Of a stretch of 64,000 bases of DNA, positions 9,901 through 21,900 are shown in pieces (position 1 is the first letter of the stretch; the number at the start of each line of letters is the position of its first letter). A program made the position numbers and the translations under genes. The notes beneath the pieces were generated by a model, which saw only the letters and a program-made list of their open reading frames with translations, was not told the origin of the DNA and did not search any database. The stretch is from Bugulina stolonifera (Eukaryota; Bryozoa; Gymnolaemata; Cheilostomatida; Bugulidae): contig OW285187.1 in NCBI GenBank assembly GCA_935421135.1, positions 27,094,429 to 27,158,428 on the forward strand. Direction: 5' to 3'.

Positions 9901-12900
9901 AAGCTGGTCTCATAGAGCAGTGCAAGTCACAGATATGTGACAATATAGCTCTCTATGCCCAGAAGTACGATGAGGAGTTTGCCCCCCACTTACCTGTGCT
10001 AGTCAACGATGTATGGAATCTACTCGTGTCATGTGGGAAACAGCTCAAGTATGATCTGGTGGGTTGTAATCTGTAGCAATATTCTATCATTAGGTGGGGG
10101 GGGGGGGGGGGTTGTTACAACGTCCCTCATTTGTGTCATTTAAAATTCAGAATGCAATACCAGGGTAGTAGTAGGTATAACCATCAGGGAAAATCTAATA
10201 ACTCTTATTACAATTTGATGTGCATGTAATGCATTATGTCTAGGAAGTAAAACTATGCTTGATGTTTCCCCTGTTTAGTTGGTAAGCAATGCTATACAGT
10301 TCCTGGCACAAGTGGCGGACAGACCAGCTAACAAGCACTTGTTTGCAGATGGCAACATTATCAACAGTATATGCCAGAGCGTCATCATCCCTAATATGGA
10401 GTTTAGAGGTTTGTCACCATCGATTTTAATTAGCAAGAAGAATGGATGTCAAAGCTTGTTTGATTTTATTCATGTTTAATTTATCTAGGATGATTTCTTC
10501 ACTGCCTAATAAACTGTGATCAGATCAAAAGATTGAAATGAATAAAAGTTACATACACTTGTAATTTGTTATTCAACAAATCTATAATGTAGCGTTAAAT
10601 TGCCTGGTTAGAAGATTTATCGTGGCGATTTATTGCCACAACAAAATCTCCTCGTGTAAACACAAAATCGTCAGGATTAATTACTGGAGATTTGTGGTCA
10701 AGATGCGAAGTATATATAAATCTTCAGCTATAAATCGCCTGAATGGGTCCATGATCCATTCAAGCGATTTATCGCCAGAATAAATCGCCTAGTGTAAATA
10801 AAGCTTATCGGAGATTTTGTAGTTGACCACGAAATTGCAAAGATTAACCTTGTGCTTTCATTGGATGATCTTAATTAAAGTGATAAATCGCCTCGTAAAC
10901 TCCCCATTATAGGAATATTTTATATTTCTATATTTGGGTAAGGTCAAGCGGTAACGAAGTAACAACATTTCACTTTGAACTGTTCTACAGGGAAAGCTAA
11001 TAGTCCAGGACATCTAGTTTTCCTTCCAATGGAAAGAGCATATTTGATATACTAGTGCTATATCCCAAACTTTTCTATGAACTAAGTATATTAGTTGGGT
11101 TGAACTCATAAGTGGTTGGTGACGGAGTAACACAAAATTAGCATGTAATTTCATGTACTTTCTTTAAAGTGCCATAACTATCGGTTGCTCAATGGAATTC
11201 CAGTCAAATAAAACTTGATAATATGGAGAAATATGTAGGCTTTTACATAAAATCATTGGCACATTTGTAGTTTAAACCACTGCCTGATCAAAAATTGAAA
11301 ACTAGCAGCATGTCTGGTAACGGAGTAACAGGTAACGGAGTAACGATAATGTACACACATCTTATCTGCAGTGTACGGCCTGATGAACACCAAGTATTGT
11401 GTTAGGATGTATTACAAAACACTTTGTGTCAAGCAAAGAGACCAAATATTAAGAAATAAGGCTAAGAAATATAAAAAAGTGTTCAAAAATGCCGTTTTGA
11501 ATATGCTGTGTAAACAGGTTGAATTTCTGTAATGTTTTCCAGAATAAATGATAAATGACTGGCACTGGCTGGTAAAATTTGTGGCTTTATGTTCAGGATA
11601 AATTTGAAGTGTGCTGGAGCAGTTTCTTGGGTCCATCTTCACTGGGTTTTCCCTGCCCGGCCCATAAATCTATCTAATCATGCAGCTCAAATCCTTTTTC
11701 AGTTTTGAAATTTCGTCTATGTTAAAATTGTCCTCATAAGCTACACATACTAAATCTCTAATGCTGTAGGCATGATTTTCTGTGTTTTGTTCTGGTACCG
11801 TGGTGCCTGAGTCGGAAACTGTACAGTTATTGAGCAGCTCAATGGTTTGGTAATCCTGAACCTCAGATGTCATGAACACTCCTATCACTCCTCGGTGCAC
11901 TGCACAAATATGGAGATTGTGTGTTCCTGGACAAGGCTTCGTATCACTGCAGAGGACATCCATGGTGATTGCTTGTGACACCCAGACCATGGTTATAGCT
12001 GGGAGCTTCTTCTTAGCAACTTGGTAGCAGTCCTCTGGAGTTCTCACCACACACTCTCGATTTCACAGCCATAGTTGCTTTTCTCTTGATGGTCCCACCA
12101 ATACCATCGACAGCTCCTTTACCATGGGAAGTAGCAAAAAATTCCCAAGACACATCATCAGACCTGTCTTTCAATGAGGTTAAAACACAAAACTTATACC
12201 GCTGCTTGAAATGCCGAGCTGCTCCATCTGACCATTATTGCATCGACTTGAACACCCCCGTATGTTTTTTATCAAGGACTTCCAAGATTTTTTAATCATT
12301 GTTGCTGCACTGTACTTGGTATGATCAGTGCAATAGAATAGTACGCCGTATGAGTAAGTCTCTACAGCTATCCAGCAATGTATTTGGAAGTCAGGTTAGC
12401 TGTTTCTGACCTCATCACTACCGAGTGGTAACGGAGTAACTAACTTCCCCATGGTCTGTACCAGCAACCTGAGCATACAATGAGGCTGAAACTTTCACAG
12501 AATGCCATCTAGCAGCTGAGGAGATATTATTGCTACATGAAAAATTTTTAAATGCTTCCAGTGGCTGATGCAGATTCAAGCACACATTTTGAGAAAACAC
12601 TATGTATGATCGGGCAAAAAACTAATGGGTAGTTAGAGCCATGCATGATAAGTTTTTCTGGAGCAATAATTTTTATTCAGAACTCATTTTAGCCTTGTAG
12701 AACAGTTGTTGAAAATATGTAGTTTTTGGAGTCTACGGGAAACATGAAACTCAAGTTGGTAGGCTAAATTCAACTGGTCACCCTACACACAGTTTTTAAC
12801 CTAGGCAGACAAATCACACATCATTAGGACCTTGAGAGCGAGCTCTTTCCAATGGTATTCCTCAAATAAGGCATATTACAGTTTGAAAATTTAACCTAGA

Positions 12901-15900
12901 TGCTAACTTTCGCTTGATCTTACCCATTTTATTATTTTTTCATGACTTGTTTTTGTGAACATGCCAACAATATTTGGATGCGTTTCATTCTGCGATGGCA
13001 GCCATGTTGATACTAAATATCTCACATTGTCTTCTGCAGATGAAGACGAGGAACAGTTTGAAGATAATCCAGAGGAATACATAAGACGAGATATTGAGGG
13101 ATCAGGTACTGCTATCCTATAGTATACACATGTGCTATCCTACATTGCTATCCTATAGTATACACATGTGCTATCCTACATTGCTATCCTATAGTATACA
13201 CATGTGCTATCCTATAGTATACACATAATATGCTGGATGTTGTATGCGTGTGTAGCACCTTATGTTATTTCTTTAAAAACTAGTTGCATCAGTTCGCTTC
13301 ACGTCATGGAGTTATTCTGCTAAACTGAAGATGCAATGGAAAGTGTTTGCTATAATGGCCAATTTCAATCTACTTGGCAACGTTGTTTTGAATGAGAAAA
13401 CAATTACAAATCCACACATTCTGTGATGGATATGTGCGAAAATTAAAACCCACTGATACTCTCTACTCTCAGTGTATAACTTATGGGAATAGTTCAGATG
13501 CTAGTTATTTGTTACAGGATAGTTCTGCTGCTCAGTGCTGTACTAACCTTATGTAAGTGTATGTATACATGTGCTTTATTATATTACAAGTATATTGGCT
13601 GAACATATTACCCTGTAGATGTGGACACTAGGAGGCGCTCTGCCTGTGACCTAGTAAGAGCTTTGATAAAACAGTTTGAAGGTCCAGTGATAGAGAACTT
13701 CTCCCAGTATGTTCAGGCTATGCTGGTGGAGTATGCTAAGAACCCTCAGGCTAACTGGAAATGCAAAGACACAGCTATCTACCTAGTCACTACGCTAGCA
13801 GCTAGAGCTCAGACGCAGAAGGTAAGTCACGCCTCTTCGTCACCTTCTTATCTCTGTTAAACACTAGTGGAACCGATATTACATTTCTCTTGTCTTTTAA
13901 GTGTGCTCTGTCTTGTCATGGGAGAGATAATTTTATAATAGGTAGTCTATAGACATAAATATGAGGCGGCCCCTGTGGCATCAATACAGATACTTATCCA
14001 CAGCTTGCTCTGACATCTGTTTGCTGTGTTTCATAGCATGGTATCACCCAGACTAGTGAGCTGGTCAACATAGCGGACTTCTTCAATACTAGCATACTGC
14101 CAGAGTTGGATAACGGAGATGTTAACTCCTTCCCCGTACTCAAATCTGATGCCATCAAATATACAATGACCTTCAGAAATATGGTAAGTACATGATTGTT
14201 AATTGTATCACAGAGTAGGTACATGACTTGTACGTGTCACAGGGATTTGTTCTGTACATGTACATATCACAGAGATATTAAAAGTCTGGTAAGTTGTACA
14301 TGTAAATACGTGTTATAGGAATATGGACTTTGGTTAGATAATATATTTATTTACATTTACAGTTACCAAAAGATGTCTGGCAGGGAGTCATACCCAAACT
14401 AATCGCACTGTTGTCAGCTCAAAGCTACGTCGTGCACAGTTACAGTGCTCACTGCATAGAGAGAATCTTCACATTGCGTGGCAGCAATGGACTCCCCCTG
14501 TAAGTGCAGACAACTCTGTATTTGTTTGTGTATTATTTTATAATTATATTTTGGACAGAAATTCAATATCTGCTATTATTGGGGGAGGTGGGAAAATGGT
14601 CATCTTTGTGGAGTTATGTCCTTGAATTCTCTATAGCCCCATGGGACATTAATATCATTGTTATCTAATTTACTGTATATTATTATGTTGCTATGTTGGT
14701 TAGTGTGACGAAGGAGTCGTTGGAACCGAGTGCACAGTCGTTACTAGGTGGATTGTTCTCAGCCATGACCCACAAGGGCAGTGAAGAGAATGAATATATA
14801 ATGAAGTCTATCATGAGGACAATGTCTTTGCTCCAAGAGAAGATGATTCCGTTTGTGCAGATTGTAGTAACGGCTCTAACTGAGAAACTGATGCTAATAG
14901 CTAAAGTGAGTTATCCCTTCATCACTAATATTCATGTACAAAGTGTAGGCTGTATGTGTGTAATGCAGTTAGGCAGCTCGAGGTTCAGTGCTATTGTCCA
15001 TTATTATTGGATGTTGAAAGCATAGTATCGGGTATTTGTACATTGACTACTGTATATTGGAATTTTTAGTAAATTGAGTGTTGACAGGAATGTTGGGGGA
15101 ATCTTTTGTTGCTGTTGATTTATATTTTCATAGACATAACAATGGCCTACATCGGACATTAAGACAAATAATAATTATCTAGTGCTACAGCGTCTTGAGT
15201 CTTGTTTGAGGCTAAATTTTGTAATCTGATATTCAACTGGTACCATGAGGTCTCGCCATGATTTCGAGGTTGACAGTCATATGGGTGACAACAATTTGCG
15301 CAGCTGTTTAGTAGCATTGAAACAATGTTTATTTTATGCTATGGAATTATAATAATAATACTACTGCTATTATGTAATAGGGTAATATAGTGTTCTAGGA
15401 ATGGTCCATCATTCACAGGTAGGATGCTCGAATCTTAACTGTCCTTTGCTCATCATTCAATTAGCTCTGCACGTGTTGCATATGAGCACGTTAATTATTC
15501 TTTTTTTCAGTGATGGTCGTTGGCTTCTTCGCTGTACCTCATTCATCTCCGCCTTTGCTATTAAATATATATTCTGAGTTTGAACAAACTAGAACTTCAA
15601 TCTGTATACTTTGGGATTTTAAACATTTCATCAAAACTTTTGTTGCGTGTAGGTTGTTTTTATGCAAGGAATATGTCTTTTGAGCAGTCAGAAACATGTT
15701 TCTAATCCATGAAGATGCCAGTCTCTGGCCTACTCGCGTAGCACGGTGAACAAAACATATTTTTATAGAATGATTTTTAACAAGTCTCTGATTGCTCAAA
15801 AAACACAATTCTACCTTGAGGTCATAATCAATATATCATACTTACAACTACCAGTGCAGATGGATGTGCGGTCGTTTCCAGCAATGTGTCCTTCATTATT

Positions 15901-18900
15901 CACTATTGATGGAGATCTCCAAGTGATTGGGACGTCTCCGTGGCCTCTGTCCAGTCGCACATATATCATTACGTCACTGATGCTTCTGGCGACAGGTTTG
16001 CCAAATGATCGCTTGGCTGGCGCAGTGTCACTTGTGGTTGGCGCATTCACATCTTTCGCTGGCGCAGGGACATTTTTCGCTCGCGCAGGGACATTTTTCG
16101 CTGGCACAGAGGCACTTTTCACTGGCGCAGGGACATTTTTCACAGGCACAGGGGCACTTCTCGCTGGCGCAGTGACACTTCTCGCTGGCGCAGGGGCACT
16201 TCTCGCTGGCGCAGGGGCACTTCTCGCTGGCGCAGTGACACTTTTCGCTGGCGCAGTATTGTTCTTAGCAGTGGTAGTACCAATGATCAGTTGACGTGCC
16301 ATCATATTTCTGTAAAAGAATATTTTTGCTGTTTTAGTAGTTTGGAAAGATATTGCTAAGTAGTAAATGAGTAAATATATATACATGTAGTTGTGCTAAT
16401 TTGGATTTCAAGACAATGTATTTGAGTCTATTTGAGAATCTATTAGTGATGCCAGGGATGATAATTATAATAATAATATAAATATTTACTTACACTAAGA
16501 GGTTGAGGAATATCAGAACACAGAAAGTGATGAAGGTTAACATGGCTAGAACTGTGTTATGTACATCCATGTCAAAAAGTATTGTCAGCAATGATAAGAA
16601 GAGTAGCAAACGCATATTCACTTTCTATCGAGTTGCAGCAGAATTGTACTGTGTTACAGAATTATCCTGTTGCTAGTCAGATTTCTGGAATGTGGAGCAT
16701 TTTAACTCAAGCCATAAAGTATTTGATTGTTGGAAATTATTTCATGTATATTGCTAGTACAAGATTTGCATTCTTTTCCATTACCTTAGCGACTCCTCTC
16801 AGATTGTTATTTAATATTATAATACATTATTGTACACTTCGCGCATTGGAGAATGACTCTAGAATTTGAAATTCAACTATTGTAGAGTTATCTCCTTCCA
16901 CTATATAACAGAGAGAACAAACAACTTCTCAAACCCCTTTGTTGAGATGTAATAGCTCCTTTACAAAGTTTGACCCTATCCAATAGAACATTTTTATAAA
17001 TATAAAATATTAGACAAAAGGTATTGAGTAACCATATGAGAGGGATGGGGTATTGGGATTGGTACATTAGTGTCTTGTAGGCTAAAATAAATGTATTTAG
17101 TGTCTTCGCGACCTAAATTTCAGGCACGGACCACCTTGCTGCAAAGTTTTCCGGCACACATTTATCACAATCGTGAACAGGCCCGCCTGGGCCAAAACCA
17201 AATCCTCATTTTCATGTGAAAGAAATTGGGCATGCCAATGAGGTACGGGTGATTTTCTCCAAGCGAAATCCCAGATCAATGGCCGTTTGGGCCTAAAGTT
17301 GAAGGCCATCTTTGGATAAATTAATTGCGACCCAAGTTGGTCCAAGAGGTCGAGAAGACACTAATTGTTTTGAGTTTTAAACTTGAGAGTAACCAATTTA
17401 CTTGGAAATACAAGAATGTACGAGTATATGCGTACAAGTCCATTACGTTTGCATTGGTAGTATGATGAACTTAGAAGAAACCATGAATGTTGTCTAATTT
17501 ATTTCTCTGCACAACTGTTGGTGGCAACAACTCCTAGTAATTTCAGATTTGACGGTTTATTGGATGTAGAAACATTTTGCATGTACAGTGTGTTATATTA
17601 TATCTTTGTAGAATCCAAGTAAACCTCACTTCAACCACTATCTGTTTGAATCAATCTGTATATGCATCAGAAATACCTGCAAGGCCGACAAGTCTCAAGT
17701 CTCCGTGTTTGAGGCTAATCTCTTTCCTCCTTTCACAGAGATTCTTCAACAGGATGTTACAGGTATGTTACCTTGGTTACAGTTTGTAGTTGTTACCCTG
17801 GCTATCTATATATTATAGTGCCTTTGGGAATTGTTGAACCAACCTAGGTTGAAAATTGTAATTCCAAGATGGCCGTCCAGCTTAGGCTGAAAGGGCTTGC
17901 ATCTTGGGATGTTCCCCTCAAGAAAATGACGATTCAGAAAGTTGAACCAGGCATGGTGTTCACGAAACCTGTGCTGTAACCTCATGAATATGACTAAGTG
18001 CCTGTAGCTGTTGCCATGGTTTCATTTTCTAGGTCTCAATACTAACTCTACACATTTTTTTTACAAATATATTCAGAGCTTTTCTCATTTACCCATAGCT
18101 GTTATTGGCTGAAGGTAAACAAATCAGCAGACAGATTACAGTGATGTATGTTTCACATGTTGTACTTATATTCCCTTTTATGATTGTTCTGTCTGATACT
18201 ATCATACAGTTACATGTACGTGTAGGCCGACTCGTATGTAACTGGTTGTATTTGTAGAGTTTATTCCATATGTGTTCCAAATTCTGTCACTTATGCTGGA
18301 GATGCATGAAGCGAGTATACCTGAGAGCTATGCTGGTCTCTACTCCTTCCTGCTGGCACCAGTACTGTGGGAAAGAATGGGTAACATCCCACCTCTGGTC
18401 AGACTACTCAGAGCCTATGTAGAGAAGGGTGGTGAACAGATATTCTCTAAATTGGTAAGTGACTACTTAATTGGAGTAAGTATGTCTGTACTTCTGCGTC
18501 TAGTCAGTATCTGGTGCAAAGTAATACACTATTGTATGTTGTAATAGGAAGGAAGTTCAAGAGATGCAAATGAGCATCCGTAGACTCAGTCAGTGTATAT
18601 GTTGATGAATAACTCAATGATTTATATGTACATGTACTTGTTAATGTCCACTGATAATCCCCACAGTTTTTGGCGAGTAAAGTTTATTGTTGGTGAGCAG
18701 ATAGCGGAGTGAGGGACTTCCTGTATGCACCTCTACATGCATACACACTTTACTTCATTGTTATTATTGATCATATTGTATAGCTGTGGGCTGTGCCATA
18801 CATTGTCAATGTCTGATGCTGTTTGTAGGAAGGTCTGTTGGGAGTTTTCCAAAAGTTGATAGCTTCAAAAACGAATGATAACCATGGATTCGATCTTCTC

Positions 18901-21900
18901 AGCTCCATTATTCAGAAAGTACCACAGTAAGTTTATTGGATATACTGACAGTTACTCAAGGTGCACTGACAGTTACTCAAGGTGTACTGACAGTTACTCA
19001 AGGTGTACTGACAGTTACTCAATGTGTACTGACAGTTGCTCATGGTGCACTGACTGCTATTCAGCTGTGCTGTACTTGTACCTGCCTGCTGGCTGCTATT
19101 GAAATACAACCTGTTTACTTGGCGATGTATTTACAGAGAGAAGATGTCACATTATACAAAGCAAGTGTTTGTACTGCTCTTCCAAAGGCTAACCAGCTCT
19201 AAAACCACCAAGTATGTGAAAGGTAAGTCCCCAACACTCCGCTGTGGAGACCAGTCTAAGAGTATTTTACAACTAGAACACATACATACATGTACATGAT
19301 ATCGCAGCAGGTGCTAGTGGTACCTAAATTTTATTATTTGGATCATTATATCAAAGTTATCAAGTGCAAAAGTTGCACGTTTCAGACCAAAGATTGTAAA
19401 TCCATTATTATTTTACGTTCAATAATGCAACTTGTCTGTGTGTCTGTACACGTATTGTCTAGCAGGGTCCATCTACGTCTATTATTCTATCTAGCTACCT
19501 ATGGATTACAGTTCTGAGTTGTCCTCTCCCAGCTTGTCTATACCTTCGAGTTGGGAGGAGATAACTCCAGCCTTTGTTATAGATGTACATTGTAATATAT
19601 AATCATTAGCTATACAATATTAGTTATATTATCATAATTATTACAGGGTTGCTGACATTCTTTTCATCTTACTCTATAACCTGTGGTGCTCAGAACTTGG
19701 TGGATGTGGTAGAGTCTATACAACCCAAGTGAGTAGATCACAGGCTAGTTTGTTGTGCTACTGTAACATACATTATAGGTACAATGTAAACAGTGGTGTA
19801 AGCCTTATGGCTCGGGTGTATGAGAGACCGTGAGATTCAATGGAACGACTTCGCTCTCAGGGCAATGCGTAGTACCAGACCATCAGTGACCTTGCCTAAT
19901 ATATAACCGATAACCAAAGCTAAATATTAATAAACTATGTGATTGAAGCCAGTGGGTGCATTTACAGCGCTCCGCGATGCCGGGACTGAAAAGACCAACA
20001 TAATTATTGATTTTTGCATAGCCGAACAAAGACGCACCGATTTGCTCTATTACGAGGCTCCGTAAGCAGATAATGAGCAATCTACCTCTCTTGTAGCTGA
20101 GCTTTTGTCTACTTGTATTGTATACTGTTAGGTAATGAGAGTTGTCAGCACTTGTAACATGATGCGTAGTAGGAGACAACTCCATTTAGGATGTTTATTC
20201 CACCACCTATAACCGTGTGTAATTGTAGTAGGCATACTTGTAATGCATTCTTCTTATTTCCTATGTGTCTATTTTATGTTTACATGAATGGAAACGACTA
20301 TGATTTATCACTTGGCCATATTTTATGGTCTAATAACTTTTATTGATGCTGTCTTATTGTGTTCTTAGAATTGGAAACTATAAAACAGTAATTTGATCAC
20401 ATAATCTATAGAGTTGTCACATTATTTAGAGTGTGTGTTACTGTTTATAGAATGTTTGGTATGGTAATAGAAAGACTATATATACTGAACGTACAGAAAG
20501 TCTCTGGGTGCTCACAGCGTAAGATATGTGCACTCGGACTCACAAAGATACTGACCGAGGTGAAGCAGATGACCCCTGGTGGTGAATTCTCACACCTTTG
20601 GTGCGTACAAACCAGTATTCATTCCCCCAAGTGTCACCCTAGGATATTGCATGATTTCAAGTTAATACTACTTAATAGTATGCAATAATATTTGAAGTGC
20701 TGGAGCTATTGGTGTGTTCTGTCTTTTGTCTAGTGTCTAGTGGTAAAGATACAACTGTACCATCTATTATATATTTCCTTGTTGTTCAAGAACTGTACTG
20801 CATGTCATCTGTAAAATATTGAAGTGGTTTGTTGATGTTTACATAGCCTTACCTGTGTATGGTGCTCAGTACTCACTTATTGAATCTGTTACTAGAAGAG
20901 TAGGTCTTATGATTTTGTATGTTCACAAATAACCAAATATAGTGTGACCCTCTACGTTTGTTACTAGGGTACTACTAGTGTCACCCTCTGTGTTTGTTAC
21001 TAGGGTACTACTAGTGTGACCCTCTGTGTTTGTTACTAGGGTACTACTAATGTCACCCTCTGTGTTTGTTACTAGGGTACCACTAGTGTCACCCTCTGTG
21101 TTTGTTACTAGGGTACCACTAGTGTCACCCTCTGTGTTTGTTACTAGGGTACCATTGTTACAAGCACTAATTGGATTGTTTGAGCTACCAGAAGATGATG
21201 ATCTGCCGGCTGGAGAACATTTTATAGAAGTGGATGATACAGGTAAGTTAAGGGGTAGTTACATGGATATGCTCCTAGTACCAACAAGCAAACAAATATG
21301 GTTGAAGAAAGAGTTCTTGTACATGTATTACAGCTCTTCCTGTACTTTCCTTCGTTGATCAGTAAGAGTTGGCTACCCTGTTCAACCTAATACTTTGTGT
21401 ATATAGCTGTAACGAGTTACTTCATGTGATTAATGCCGAGACTTGAACCCTTCGATATCAGCACGATATCAGCACGAGTCGCCACCATATGGTAGCTAGT
21501 AGTTGGTAGCACAGACCCATTTTTTTCACTCCATTATAAGCATGTACTGTCTTGCACCTGTCTGACATGGCTATATTCTATGTACATTGTGTGTTATGGT
21601 AATATTATGCTAAATAGGATTTGACATTGTATAGTATTATATACATTCAGAGTCAGTCAGTGTTTTATATTCACTTGTAGGTGTTCTCACATCCCATAGG
21701 AAATGTATATTCCCCTAAACTCATGACCTAAGTATGTAGTATAATGTACTTTACTAGTCAGAAAGAGACATTGTATTATTCTAATAAGTGTTGTATTATG
21801 TATACTGTAGAATACAGTGGAGCCTATTCACAGCTAGCATTTGCAGGAAGGAAAGAGGACAACATAGTAGAAGGAAATATGCAAACTGCTAAACTAAATC

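Larger units (their letters stand above)
15256..19330 (+). repeat. Source segment (copy B) of the CSE1L partial duplication
   Basis: This covers the 3' part of CSE1L intron 13 through intron 17 and pairs with 1-3715 as a direct repeat about 15.3 kb apart. It contains MITE families 1 and 2, the 21-bp minisatellite with its antisense putative gene, and functional CSE1L exons 14 to 17. It is the intact version. Confidence 0.85.

Noticed and set aside
15256..15660. Missing 3' exon of the antisense stalk gene
   Set aside because: A candidate after TATACAG (around 15595) hits a stop in the required phase, so no third exon is called.
17097..17345. 82-codon frame over MITE family 2
   Set aside because: Coincides exactly with a TIR-bounded, TA-flanked element of 262 bp, and copy A carries small indels that break it.
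18875..19202. Open frames across the TGACAGTTACTCAAGG repeat
   Set aside because: A 21-bp repeat keeps frames open; the CSE1L frame splices out this region between 18926 and 19137.
19883..20185. 100-codon minus-strand open frame in CSE1L intron 18
   Set aside because: No recognisable family, no splice or start context; likely chance, though the GC-richer patch may be a TE remnant.
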